Shown: piece by piece, positions 1 through 9,145 of the stretch
Layout of the letters: each line of letters begins with the position of its first letter
How positions within the stretch are numbered: position 1 is the stretch's first letter
DNA from: Nymphaea colorata
Lineage: Eukaryota; Streptophyta; Magnoliopsida; Nymphaeales; Nymphaeaceae
DNA length: 64,000 nucleotides
Assembly (NCBI RefSeq): GCF_008831285.2
Contig: NC_045145.1
Span: 8,990,802 to 9,054,801 of the forward strand
Reading direction: 5' to 3'
Notes under the pieces: generated by a model
Database searches by the model: none
What the model saw: only the letters and a program-made list of their open reading frames with translations
Told to the model about the DNA's origin: nothing
Position numbers and translations under genes: made by a program

Positions 1-48
1 CTCGGCTCCACGCAAGCCAAATAGGTTTGAAAATGTCAGCCCATGACA
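1..48 (+). repeat. 3' end of an LTR (same family as the 58.8-kb element)
   Basis: The first 48 bases closely match the last bases of the LTRs at 58796-59499 and 60101-60786: a CTCGGC start, a GCCAAATA block, and the end CATGACA. The LTR terminus is therefore at about 48 and the rest of the element lies outside the window. No PBS follows, so this is a 3' LTR or a solo LTR. Confidence 0.6.
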
Positions 49-905
49 ACTTGATTCTTTTGATAAATAAATTTTTGCTGCACAACTTATTGTTTGAAAG
101 TGTCAATGTCCAAGGATGTCGTGCATGATCTAACTTTCAATGTCCAAGGATGTCGTGCATGATCTACTGTCAACACCATCTATTTCTACTAGCATACCTG
201 GCATAGAAATTTCAAGTCAGTCGAGTGTGGTAGCAACATTCTTAAAGCAGAAGCGTATAAGATGTAGGTGCTTAAGATATGTCATGGATCCTGCATTTCT
301 CATGTCTTTTGCACACAATGTGTTCGTTAACCAAGTCATTGCTGCTTATGTAAAATTCTCATTTTGTTGTTTCCACTTTCTGTTACAAATCCATTGCATT
401 TATTTGATATCAGTAGTGTCCTTTCTTGTACTTTGAGCTCCCATGCTGGTCCTAATGTCCTTTCTTGTACTTTGAGCTCTCATGCTGGTCCTGTGGTCAT
501 CTACTTTACCTGAAAAGAGGAGAGTACCACTTCCACCTTTTGTGGAAAAATGGCAGGAATAGAAAGTTACTCTGAAAATAACTCCATGAGGACTACCTTT
601 TGAGCCAAATTCAATATTTCTTTCACATTACATCGTTTGTCTATCCAAGTAAGGAAAATATCTGTACAAACTTCAAATTGTCTAGGATAAGCCTATGATG
701 CTGATCCAAATTCTGCCCATGGCTGTAGTTTTCACTTTGCACTCTAAAAGTCTATGAAACTAGGACTGCTAGTAGTGTGAACAAGCATATCTCAAGGAAC
801 TGGCACATCCATTTTAAACACTGCATTTAGTTTCCTTTTTGCTGATTTACTTTCAGAATGCCTTTTTTTCCTTGTTATGCTAGGTCCTCTCAATGACACA
901 CCTTA
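49..905. other. Non-coding stretch with two small tandem duplications
   Basis: I recognise no gene here. Two short direct duplications are visible: one of 34-bp period at about 103-167 and one of 39-bp period at about 418-495. A 98-codon open frame over 140-436 has no recognisable motif and crosses the repeated DNA, so I do not call it a gene. Confidence 0.5.
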
Positions 906-2180
906 GTGTCGATGATCAAGGATATGCTTCAGTTGAGTGGTGGATTGGGGTCACCCAGTGCCGAACGAACAAAGACGACAAATGGTGAGTCTCGTCGTCC
1001 TCGACCCCCTCCTTCTTTCCCTCCTCCTCCTCCTCCTCCTCCACCTTCGTCAGGTGATGTGCCCGATTTTGAGTTCGTCGGTGGAAACACAAGAACCGAC
1101 ACAGGGCCTTGGAAGCAGCCTAGAATGGACTTCCCACGATTCTCAGGGGAGGACCCCCTCAGCTGGAAAAGGCAAAGCAGTTCTTTGAGTGCCACGGAAT
1201 CACCAGCGAGTAGAGGGTGGGCCACGCCACCATCCATTTCGATGGATCTGTTATCAGGTGGTACTGATGATGCAGCATAGCAAACCAGGATGGGATGGGC
1301 TAGTCGATGCCATGAAATCCTGTTTTGGACCTTCGGCGATTCTTAACTACAACTACAACGTTGAACTCTCCACAATCAAGCAGAAGGTATTGTCAACTAC
1401 CGAGAAAGCTTTGAGGAGTTTAGTAACATGGTCAGAGGATGGCCGATTGAAGCACTTTTGGGAGCATTCCTAGGTGGCCTAAAGGAGGAAATAAGGATTG
1501 AGGTGCAGGCTGCCAAACCCCACAAACTTCCAGATTGTTTTTAGATAGTACAAATGGTAGTACAAATGGTGGAAGAGAACACAGGTGTCTCAACAAAAAA
1601 CAACAGGTTGTGGGATATCGACCGAGGCAGCGAGAGCCCTGGCTCACGCACAGAGAATGCACCTCCACAGGTGAATGAGCATGATCCAACATCTCGATAG
1701 GTGATTAGGCGTCTCACACATAAGCAAATTAAAGACAAACGACGCAGAGGGATCTGTTTCCACTACAACCAACCTTGGTCACCAGGGCCAGATAAAACTG
1801 CACATGTGCTTGGTGGGTGAAGAAGACGAGCAACTTGGTGGGGAAGAAGCCACTGCCCTAGAGGAATGCTGGGGGAGTCTTCAGCCAGCTTGCCACCAAA
1901 AATTTCCCTCTACGGTCTAGTGACAAAGTGCTCCAGTTAATGCCAGTTGAAGGATCCTTGAGAGGACACAGAGTCAGCATGCTGGTGGACAATCTAAGAC
2001 AGCTAAGGCCTTGGGTTGCACAATCAAGGTTCAATGTGGTGGTGGGAGACAGGAGCACATTGAAATGCAAAGGCAGGTGTTCACTTGAACTGTTCACCTT
2101 GGCCATGGCGGGAGCCAATTTGGTACTAGGAATCCAATGGCTGTGCAGCCTGGGAGAATTGGTGTAGGATTTAATAGGCA
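906..2180 (+). pseudogene. Degenerate Ty3/gypsy gag-protease remnant
   Basis: In functional elements this polyprotein makes the virus-like particle and the aspartic protease. A proline-rich stretch (about 995-1060) is followed by gag signatures: RMDFPRFSGEDPLSW, then in another frame KAKQFFECHGIT, and further on a block reading roughly as FLGGLKEEIRIEVQAAKPH. The pieces lie in different frames, with an in-frame stop near 1211. A protease-like block (about 1915-2175) keeps the typical tail LVLGIQWLCSLG. Where the catalytic D-S/T-G should be, the frame reads MLVDNL, so the active site is lost. No reverse transcriptase or integrase follows before the copia element at 2743. This is an old dead fragment. 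The family call rests on motif resemblance only. Confidence 0.7.
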
Positions 2181-2737
2181 TGCGGATGCATGTATAGATT
2201 TTTTGCAGAACAAGGGGACAGAGGGCAGCTTCAACAGAGAAACTCTTGTCTTTTATTATAAATTTCAGGATAGAAGGTTTGGGAGTTTCCTTTTAACTAC
2301 TGATGAGCTCATACAATAGTAAGGGATGGCATTGAAGATCATCCATGGCAGTCATTCATTACCTCAGCAACCTTGGTAACAAGGTTCCCCTACTTCCCGT
2401 CCAAGGATTCTGTTCATGTGAAGGCATAGAGTTACCACTTGTTAATGTTTCTTTTGTTGAAATGGAGAACTGGACTAAGGTTGCTCAGAAATGCCCTTTG
2501 CATGGACATAACGTTCTTGCGAGTCAACGAGTGTCCTTAAACTTGTTGAAGATTGGGGGGCCGCAAGAACTAAGAGAGATACAACACTTGCCCAGGTCGT
2601 CCTCATGTCATCTAGCCTCATGATTGCTTTCAGCGTTGGACGCCAAAGCGAGAAAGGTAGTTTTGGGGCATTTATTGGAGGAGATCAGTTCCTAGATGGG
2701 AGTTGAAGCTAAGGAACATACTTGAATTCATGCCATC
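2181..2737. other. Unassigned flank of the copia insertion
   Basis: Small open frames (2137-2319 and 2345-2623) show no motif I recognise. This may be further decayed downstream sequence of the gypsy remnant, but that is a guess. The stretch ends in the left target duplication of the copia element. Confidence 0.4.
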
Positions 2738-2742
2738 AGTAT

Positions 2743-2892
2743 TGTTAAAGAGTATTTCTGAAATATTAGAAAGTTAGAGAGGATGTCTTTAAAGATTTTC
2801 TCACAATTGTTGGATTGGTTTTGTAAAGTGTTTGTCGCCAGCCCTAATCTCTTTTAAAAGAGATTAGGGTTACGTTAATAAAGAATCCTTTT

Positions 2893-2938
<46 letters not shown>

Positions 2939-2983
2939 CTCTCCTTTCCTCAACATCTCTCTTGTCTCTCTCAATCTGTAACA
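2743..2983 (+). repeat. 5' LTR of copia element
   Basis: Begins TGTTAAAGAG and ends CTGTAACA, so the TG...CA termini are intact. It carries a (CT)n run at about 2895-2935. It matches 8920-9140 throughout, the shorter CT run explaining most of the length difference (241 versus 221 bp). Confidence 0.95.
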
Positions 2984-2995
2984 TGGTATTAGAGC
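2984..2995 (+). promoter_or_regulatory. Primer-binding site (tRNA-iMet type)
   Basis: TGGTATTAGAGC directly follows the 5' LTR. It differs by one base from the usual plant TGGTATCAGAGC, complementary to the 3' end of initiator tRNA-Met, which primes minus-strand DNA synthesis. Confidence 0.9.
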
Positions 2996-3951
2996 CCTAG
3001 ATCTAGGACTGTGCTATCTAGGGTTTCACGCTCCTTCCTTCATCTCTTGCCTCTCCCTCCAAGCTAGGGTTCACGTCTATATTTTTCTGCTGATTTGAAG
3101 AAAAGCAAGTATTCTGTTTGGAAAAAGGGGCTAATCACGTTTACCATGTAGAAACGTGATTAGCACCCTTGTGTTGCTGTTGTCGTCGAAGACATGGAGA
3201 AACGTTGATGAAGTGGTAGTCGTGGAAGAGGATGGTGGATCTGATCAGGATATATCAGATATGAATTGCTGTTGCCATGAAAAATATATATGTTGCTCAG
3301 ATCTGGTTATCAAATCTGATTTTCTGTGGCTGTGAAGAAAAAAAAATCTATGAAGTGGTATATCAGATCTGCCCTAAACCTATCTGATTTTCTGAGTTTT
3401 GCCGTCGTGGAAGCAGATCTGTGATGTTATATATCAGATCTGCCCTTTCGTTGTTGTGTGTGGAGTCACGTTGCTGTTTGAGAATGCAGTTTTGACATGA
3501 GGAGCAATATCTGCAAATCGTGAAACAACAACAAGCAAAGTGACGCTTTGTGAGGTGTGGACTGCTGCTAATCGTAAGTACAAAATTTTTCAGTTGAGGC
3601 CGTTGATTTCTTTGTCGTGTGGACAACAAATTTATGAGAAACTGTTGTGTTTAAGAGAAGCAGCAGTCTTTTACTGTTGGGTGAAGAAGTTTCAGTCATC
3701 GACTGAAACAGTTGTTCCATATTACTGCTTGTTTTATATATTTTCAGATCTACTTATGTGGAAAGTTTTAGATATTGTTTCCCGTTTGAGATGTTGCTGC
3801 CTGTTTGAGGAAGTTTCAGATTTGTTGTTGGAGTCATAAGCCTCTATTCCGAATTTGTCTATGCTGCCTTTGATCCTTTACGTCTGATATTAGTGGACAA
3901 CAACATCCTAGACTCTTAACGTGTACACCAATCGAGTTTCCTTCATTTACT
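2996..3951 (+). other. Untranslated leader of the copia element
   Basis: About 950 bases without a convincing gene separate PBS and gag. The motif ATATCAGATCTG or a near copy recurs (about 3258, 3361 and 3430). The start resembles the leader of the minus-strand relative: both carry a 'GGGTTTCACGC'-like block soon after the PBS. It probably holds packaging and translation-control sequence, but nothing specific can be pointed to. Confidence 0.6.
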
Positions 3952-4899
3952 ATGGCTGATAACAGTAAATCTGAGGGCTCTACTGAATACAAGATGGCTG
4001 GAAATTCCTTCTCCTATGGAACCAAGATCAAGCTTAATGGTTCAAATTATGAAATATGGTTCAGGGTATTCATAATGTGGAAGAAATATATTCTTGAGGA
4101 GGATGAACCTACTAAGAAAAAAGGGATATATGCTACGTGGGATGAAGATAATTACATTGTTATATCTTGGATTATGAATAGTGTGGAGTCTCATATAGCC
4201 CCAACTATTGCATATTATACAAAGGCCAAGGAGATGTGGTCTTTTTTGAGGAAGACATACTCACATGCCACTAATGTAATTAAGATCTTACAATTGGAAG
4301 AGGAGTTATGCAACATACGGCAAGGGGATCAGTACCTATCTCAGTATTTTGCTACATTAACTGCTACATATGAACGATTAAAGGCTCTTTGTGCACCTTG
4401 CCAGCATTGTTATGCATCATACTGTGAAACTGGAATGGTAGCAAAGTTCCTATCTGGCCTATCTCCAGAATACTTTGTGGCAAAGACTCAAATTCTCACA
4501 GGCAGTGATCTTCCAGATTTAGCAGACACATATAATAGGTTGAGTCGTCTTGCAGTCACTCTTTCTCAGAATATGCATGACACACCAGTCTTTGCACTTG
4601 TGATATCAGGAGGACGGGGCCCTAGTTTGTTTGGTGGCACTAGGGGACGTGGTATAGGCCGTGGTGCAAGACGCAGTAGATTTCAGTGCTCTTATTGTGG
4701 CAAAGTTGGTCATCTAGAGGATCGTTGTTGGGACAAGCATCCTCACCTCCGTTCAAGCGTCTTCTCTGGACGTGGTGGAGGTAGAATTGCCGCAGGCAAA
4801 GGACGTTCTTCATCCAAGCAGCTCATTCAAAGGCAACAATATCTATGGTTGAGTCTTCTACTGACCCTTCCATATCTATGTCATATTCTCTTAACTTAA
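3952..4899 (+). CDS. gag: copia gag (nucleocapsid) ORF
   Basis: A 315-codon open frame starting MADNSKSEG, the first long frame after the leader. The same ATG context occurs in the relative at about 16160 on the minus strand, which supports this start. Residues about 20-180 have the usual copia gag (UBN2/DUF4219-like) pattern, with LNGSNYEIWFRVF near the start. Arg/Gly-rich sequence precedes a CCHC zinc knuckle at residues 246-259 (CSYCGKVGHLEDRC, C-X2-C-X4-H-X4-C), which binds RNA in the particle. The frame runs out of phase with the protease just downstream, so gag and pol are no longer joined. It is the best-preserved ORF of the element, but without pol it is probably non-functional. Confidence 0.9.
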   Translation: MADNSKSEGSTEYKMAGNSFSYGTKIKLNGSNYEIWFRVFIMWKKYILEEDEPTKKKGIYATWDEDNYIVISWIMNSVESHIAPTIAYYTKAKEMWSFLRKTYSHATNVIKILQLEEELCNIRQGDQYLSQYFATLTATYERLKALCAPCQHCYASYCETGMVAKFLSGLSPEYFVAKTQILTGSDLPDLADTYNRLSRLAVTLSQNMHDTPVFALVISGGRGPSLFGGTRGRGIGRGARRSRFQCSYCGKVGHLEDRCWDKHPHLRSSVFSGRGGGRIAAGKGRSSSKQLIQRQQYLWLSLLLTLPYLCHILLT

Positions 4900-5057
4900 G
4901 TAAGGATGAATATGATCGTGTTCTTGCTCAAAGGTATGCCTCTACATCTGCCAATGCCACTAACTTAGCATTCTCTGTTGGTACTCTTACTGATGATCCA
5001 GGTATGACATGGATGATAGATTCTGGTGCTTTTAGACATTGTTGTAATCAACCATAA
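4845..5057 (+). pseudogene. copia aspartic protease, broken
   Basis: The frame carries WMIDSGAFRHC, the catalytic D-S-G of copia proteases, at about 5015-5045. It lies in a different frame from gag and ends at a TAA in codons that read on without a stop in the minus-strand relative (about 16000). A one-base difference shortly after the stop also shifts the frame relative to that copy. The protease is therefore cut off from the rest of pol. Confidence 0.85.
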
Positions 5058-5074
5058 AATTTTTCATCATTGTC

Positions 5075-5608
5075 AGATTCTCTACACCACAGCATGTCAG
5101 GCTTGCTGATGGCATGCTGTCCCCTGTTTTGGGCAGCGGTGATATCCACCTTCCACATTTAGGCACTATTACACATGTGCTATATGTTCCTCAGTTTCTT
5201 GTTAACCTGGTATCTGTCAAGCAGCTAGCTATTGATTTAAAGTGTAAAGTCATTTTTTACCCTGGTTCTTATTCTTTTCAGGACTTACTAACTGGGAAGA
5301 TGATTGGTGGCGTCCATGAACATGAGGGACTGTATTTTCTGTCGATCCCAGTTGATGTTGCTGCATCTTTAGTCCCTTCGAAGCCTTTCCCTTTCCAATG
5401 GCATCTCAGACTAGGTCATCTGTCAGTACCAAAACTTCATCGCATGTTTCCAGATATTTCTGCATCAGAGTCATTCTTATGTGATGCTTGTCAGTTGGGC
5501 AAGCATACATGGAGCAGCTTTCCTTCTAGTCAGAGTCTGTTTGATCTCATTCATGTGGATGTATGGGGTCCTAGTCGAGTTCCTTTTCGGTCTTGTTTTA
5601 GTTTATGA
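5075..5608 (+). pseudogene. copia protease tail and GAG-pre-integrase domain
   Basis: The sequence continues with GTITHVLYVPQF, typical of the end of copia protease, then the GAG-pre-integrase zinc-binding region WHLRLGH...CDACQLGKH (the H-x3-H and C-x2-C parts of the integrase HHCC finger), and the first integrase core motif DLIHVDVWGP, whose D is the first catalytic acid. The frame stops at 5608. The relative at 15278-15745 continues here with a longer HYLVLVDDFT segment, so about 10 codons are lost in this copy. Confidence 0.85.
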
Positions 5609-5940
5609 TTTTACTGGAGTCAGTTGGGTTTTCCTGTTAAGGGAAAGATCTGTGGTCATATGTATTCTTCAGAAATTTGTTAAGGAAAAAAAAAACTCAT
5701 TTTCTCAATTTGATCTCGTTGTCAAATATATTTGCACTGATAATGCTCTTGAATTCAAGTCTTACACTCTACTTTAGTTTTACGCTGATCATGGAATTCA
5801 CCCTCAATATACTTGTCCGCATACGTCCCAACAAAATGGTGTAGTCGAACGCAAACATCGGCAACTCCTAAATGTGGCTCGCACCCTTATGCTACATTCT
5901 CACATGCCTGTCTATTTTTGAGGTAATGTTATTTTTATGG
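5600..5940 (+). pseudogene. copia integrase core, split by an insertion
   Basis: The core continues as DFTGVSWVFLLRERS, then CTDNALEF with the second catalytic Asp (about 5738) and QQNGVVERKH with the third catalytic residue Glu (about 5846). Frames change at least twice, a poly-A run (about 5685) sits at one shift, and a TGA replaces Trp just before 5925. At 5940 the reading is cut by a 1130-bp insertion and resumes at 7071. Confidence 0.85.
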
Positions 5941-6128
5941 TGTAACAACCCGACCCACTCCCAGGCTTGGACCCCTGGTTTGATAGATCCCAACCCGCCC
6001 CCTAGCAGTTTCGGTTCCAAAGGTTAGGAACCAGGATAATCATCTCATTAATAGCCTCTCTTTATAAGCCCTTGAAGATCCCTCAGAATCTTCAATACGA
6101 GACTAAACTTCACAATCCACCCCCTTAA
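5941..6128 (-). repeat. PPT plus 3'-side LTR of the nested element
   Basis: Minus strand: a purine tract AAGGGGGTGGA (plus-strand span 6116-6128), then an LTR beginning TGTGAAG at 6114 and ending TGTTACA at 5941 (174 bp). It contains a TATA-like CTTATAAA at 6068-6061. Apart from the last about 25 bases it does not resemble the other LTR of the same insert. Confidence 0.7.
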
Positions 6129-6176
6129 GGCAAACGCGTCCGCGTGTGTGGGACCTCAGGTCTGAGTGTTGAACCG

Positions 6177-6189
6177 GCTCTGAATACCA
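6177..6189 (-). promoter_or_regulatory. Second PBS-like site in the nested element
   Basis: On the minus strand TGGTATTCAGAGC, the primer-site sequence with one inserted base. It is not preceded by an LTR end. It is followed by about 48 bases and then a polypurine tract and LTR, the layout of a small TRIM-type element missing its 5' LTR. Confidence 0.6.
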
Positions 6190-6224
6190 CTGATTTCATC
6201 TCATTAGTCCACACTTGTATCTGT

Positions 6225-6630
6225 TTCATTCTGCAATCTATGTGAGCATAATGTGTGCATAGCCAATCCATGCCCAAAATGACACCAAACTCACTAAAAC
6301 TTATGAATTACCAACTGTGCAGGTAAGTGAAATGGGTGGGTTTCCACGTCCACCGTTTGGCATAACCTTTCAACAAATATGAACTATAGTTAACTTTGTC
6401 ACATTCTTGCATCTTAAGAAGCTCAAAGATGCGTCCACCCTCTTCAATCCATTCGTCTGCCTTGATAGGGTTTGGGCACCTACACTAGTCTGGGTGTATT
6501 GTTGCCCTGACATACTATCATCTAATGGGGTATGCCCATCAGAATGGGCCGAGCGTAGCCCTCCTTGTGCCTCTCTATCCAATCCAGCTCGCTTCCTACC
6601 CCAACATTGGCACTCCAACTGTACACACAA
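6225..6630 (-). pseudogene. Ty3/gypsy gag-protease remnant in the nested element
   Basis: On the minus strand a frame at about 6300-6236 reads FGVILGMDWLCTHYAHIDC, the conserved C-terminal block of plant gypsy aspartic protease (consensus near VILGMDWL). Upstream, an 86-codon frame (6630-6370) looks like the low-complexity end of gag. The catalytic D-S/T-G is not visible. No reverse transcriptase follows: sequence jumps to a second PBS-like site. Confidence 0.65.
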
Positions 6631-6860
6631 GAACCCTCATTCTCAAACAAGTTCTACAACCAATCTTTTGAATCAAATCACAAACGTGCATCAGCACAAT
6701 GTTTCAAAACATCAATCACTCAAAACAACAATCATCTTTTGTACATATACCTTACTGAAAGATTAAAACTACAATATAAGTTCAATCAAGTAAATGCATA
6801 CCTTGGCAACACGGCTTCACAGATAGGTTTTAACTCACATCCATAGTGGGGTTTGCCATA

Positions 6861-6872
6861 GCTCTGATACCA
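6861..6872 (-). promoter_or_regulatory. PBS of the nested element
   Basis: Read on the minus strand this is TGGTATCAGAGC, a perfect tRNA-iMet primer site, one base beyond the LTR end. It fixes the minus-strand orientation of the element. Confidence 0.9.
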
Positions 6873-6873
6873 C

Positions 6874-7070
6874 TGTGACAACCCGACCCACTCTCGGGCT
6901 CGGGCCGATGTGATTTTGTATGAATTGAAATTGTTATATAAATGAAAGTTTACCCCATTATTTCGAATGACATAGCTCCCTCCTTTTTTGGATTGTTGTG
7001 TAGTTGCACCTCAATGCTTTATGTTTAGAAAAAAAATTTGTTTGAGGGTCAAAAAGGTTGGGGTGTGACA
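6874..7070 (-). repeat. Upstream (5'-side) LTR of the nested element
   Basis: On the minus strand it begins TGTCACACCCCAACC and ends GGGTTGTCACA, 197 bp. Its first roughly 170 bp match the start of the long solo LTR at 20152, so it looks like an internally deleted member of that gypsy LTR family. Confidence 0.8.
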
Positions 7071-7709
7071 TACGGCATGTTACCTCATTAATAGATTACT
7101 CTCTTCCTCCATCCAAGAACGTATTCCCATTCAAATTCTATATCCAGGGCATCCATTATTTCATTTACCTCCCAAAGTAGTTGGATGCACTTGCTTTGCA
7201 CATATGCGAGGCCCAAGCAAAAATAAACTTGCTGCCCAAGCCATCAAATGTGTCTTTATTGGCTACTAGCCAATCAAAAGGGATATAAATGCTTTGATCT
7301 CCTAACAAAAAAAGACATTATCAGTGCAGATGTTACCTTCTTTGAGTCTCGTCCTTATTATTCCCCGTCAAGTCCATCTCCGTCTGGGATGCATGTACCT
7401 ATCCTTCTTCCTATTCCACCAGTGTCACTTGAGTCTTTTCCACCATCTCAACCTAAGTCACATGAACGTTTCCTTGATCCTCAGTTGGTTTACTTTCGTC
7501 GTCTAGGTCCCTCTCTCAGCCATCCACCAACATCATCCCAAGAGGTAAGCCTCACTGATAAGACTGACTCAGGTTTAAATGATGACCATTCTACAACAGA
7601 TCTCCCTATTGCAAGGCACGTCTTGTTGCAAAAGGGTATACTCAGACTTATGGTATTGACTTCTTTGAGACATTTTTGCCTGTGGCTCGGTTGGGCACTA
7701 TTCGATTAA
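7071..7709 (+). pseudogene. copia integrase C-terminus and linker
   Basis: After the insert, integrase homology resumes with a block reading roughly CYLINRLPSSSIQERIP, then the conserved copia region around KCVFIGY / NQKGYKCFDLLTKK and the linker ADVTFFESRPYY. It is spread over at least two frames. The proline-rich linker runs to about 7600, where DLPIA is followed almost at once by a reverse transcriptase-like block (about 7620, [16 protein letters not shown]). The usual 100 or so residues between them are missing. Confidence 0.8.
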
Positions 7710-8053
7710 TTATATCTCTTGCTGTCCAACAAGAGTAGTCTCTCTTCCAGCTGGATGTGAAAAATGCCTTCTTGTATGAAGACCTTTCTGAAACCGTCTA
7801 TATGCAGCAATCACCAGGTTTTGAGCGACATGGGGAGTGTTCCAAGGTATGCAAATTAAAGGAGGCTATTTATGGACTTAAACAGAGTCCTCGTGCATGG
7901 TTCCAGAAGCTCACTGAGGTGTTATCTAAGTGTGGATTTCACCGATCCCAGCTTGATCATTCATTGTTTATCAAGCAAGGCTCATCAAGGATGGTGATAT
8001 TGGTGGTCTACATAGATGATATTGTTCTTACCGGTAAAATGATCAAGAGATAG
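7610..8053 (+). pseudogene. copia reverse transcriptase, broken
   Basis: Reads [19 protein letters not shown], then a TAG near 7737, then LDVKNAFLYEDL and YGLKQSPRAWF (7757-8053), ending in the catalytic YIDDI at about 8009-8023 (family consensus Y-V-D-D). The frame ends at 8053. Homology resumes in another frame with a block around QHFVIKDLGQLHYFLGIE (about 8075-8130). The enzyme would copy element RNA into DNA; the stops and the N-terminal deletion disable it. Confidence 0.9.
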
Positions 8054-8130
8054 CTCAGACAAAGGAGTTTTTACAGCAACACTTTGTTATTAAAGACCTT
8101 GGACAACTCCATTATTTTCTTGGTATTGAG

Positions 8131-8912
8131 GTGGTTCGTAGTAATAAAGGAGTTGTAGTGTCTCAAAAAAAATATGTCCTTCTACAGGAAACAGGACTAT
8201 TGGGGGCTAAGCCTGCCACACTTCCCATGAATCCCCGCATTCATATACATGATGATGACTCAGAGCCGTTTCACTCTAGATCTTACAGATCCCTGATAGG
8301 GAAACTGTCATATTTGACTGTCACTCGCCTCGACATTAGCTTTGCTGTGAATAAGCTAAGCCAGTTCATGGAAAATCCCTGGAAGGTTCAATGGACTGCT
8401 CTAATGATTGTCAGATACTTGAAATCAGCCCCGGGTATGGAGTTATGGTTCACTGATTATGCAGGGTCCGTAGATGACAGGAAGTCTACTACAGGTTTTG
8501 TGTCTTTGTGGGAGGTAATCTTATTTCTTGGAGGAGCAAGAAGCAGAATGTGGTCGCTCATTCTAGTGTTGAGTCAGAATATAGGGCTATGGCTCAAACT
8601 GCGACTGAAAAGTCGTGGGTTAGATCACTACTTTTGGATTTGGGTATCTCAGTGAATCTTTCAATGAAGATGTATTGTGACAACAAGGCAGCTACATATA
8701 TTGCTAACAATCCTGTCTTTCATAAAAGGACTAAACACATTGAAGTGGATTGCCACTATATTCGAGACTTAGTTCAAGAAGGAATTGTTAGCACTATTCA
8801 TGTCTCCTTAGAAGATCAGACAGCTGATATCCTTACCAAGGCTCTTCCCATAAGCGATTTCCTAAGATGTTGTAACAAGCTGAGCATGATTGATATATAT
8901 GCTCCAGCTTGA
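8131..8912 (+). pseudogene. copia RNase H and pol C-terminus
   Basis: The first frame (8131-8655) holds the connection region with RSLIGKLSYLTVTRLDISFA and the start of RNase H (DRKSTTGFV). A shift near 8508 moves the rest to a second frame: SWRSKKQNVVAHSSVESEYRA, YCDNKAATYIANNPVFHKRT, KHIEVDCHYIRD and ADILTKALP, all classical copia RNase H blocks. The ORF ends just upstream of the PPT, as in intact copia elements. Confidence 0.9.
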
Positions 8913-8919
8913 GGGGGAG
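8911..8919 (+). promoter_or_regulatory. Polypurine tract
   Basis: GAGGGGGAG lies directly before the 3' LTR. It is the plus-strand primer site of LTR retrotransposons. Confidence 0.9.
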
Positions 8920-9140
8920 TGGTAAAGAGTATTTCTGAAATATTAGAAAGTTAGAGAGGATGTCTTTAAACATTTTCTCATAGTTGTTGGACTGGTTTTG
9001 TAAAGTGTTTGTCGCCAGCCCTAATCTCTTTTAAAAAAGATTAGGGTTACATTAATGAAGAATCCTTTTGGCTCTCTCTCTCTCTCTCTCTCATTTTCTC
9101 CTTTCCTCAACATCTCTCTCGTCTCTCTCAATCTGTAACA
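8920..9140 (+). repeat. 3' LTR of copia element
   Basis: Matches the 5' LTR from TGGTAAAGAG to CTGTAACA, with a shorter (CT)n run, and is followed by the target duplication AGTAT. Confidence 0.95.
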
Positions 9141-9145
9141 AGTAT

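Larger units (their letters stand above)
5936..7075 (-). mobile_element. Chimeric nested LTR element inside copia integrase
   Basis: The insert is 5941-7070, with TG...CA ends and flanks TATGG (5936-5940) and TACGG (7071-7075): a 5-bp target duplication with one mismatch. Removing it restores integrase homology across the junction. On the minus strand the order is: LTR-like end (7070-6874), PBS (6872-6861), partial gypsy gag-protease (about 6630-6225), a second PBS-like site (6189-6177), a short spacer, a polypurine tract (6128-6116), and a different LTR-like end (6114-5941). The two ends share only their last bases (GTGGGTCGGGTTGT.ACA). It has no reverse transcriptase or integrase, so it moved with borrowed enzymes. 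Confidence 0.85.
2738..9145 (+). mobile_element. Complete but inactivated Ty1/copia LTR retrotransposon (with TSDs)
   Basis: The element proper is 2743-9140, bounded by the 5-bp target duplication AGTAT (2738-2742 and 9141-9145). Layout: 5' LTR, tRNA-iMet-type PBS, long leader, gag, protease, GAG-pre-integrase, integrase, reverse transcriptase, RNase H, polypurine tract, 3' LTR. The order integrase before reverse transcriptase defines Ty1/copia. A 1130-bp second element sits in integrase (5941-7070). Coding is broken by stops and frameshifts, and a segment between integrase and reverse transcriptase is missing near 7610. By eye the two LTRs differ at about a dozen positions plus the length of the CT run, so the insertion is not recent. 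It cannot move by itself. A close relative lies at 15207-17394 on the minus strand. Confidence 0.95.

Noticed and set aside
140-436. 98-codon open frame near the left end
   Set aside because: No recognisable motif, overlaps short tandem duplications, and no splice or promoter context.
929-1237. Minus-strand open frame opposite the gypsy gag
   Set aside because: Glycine run is the complement of the proline-rich gag stretch; it is a shadow frame.
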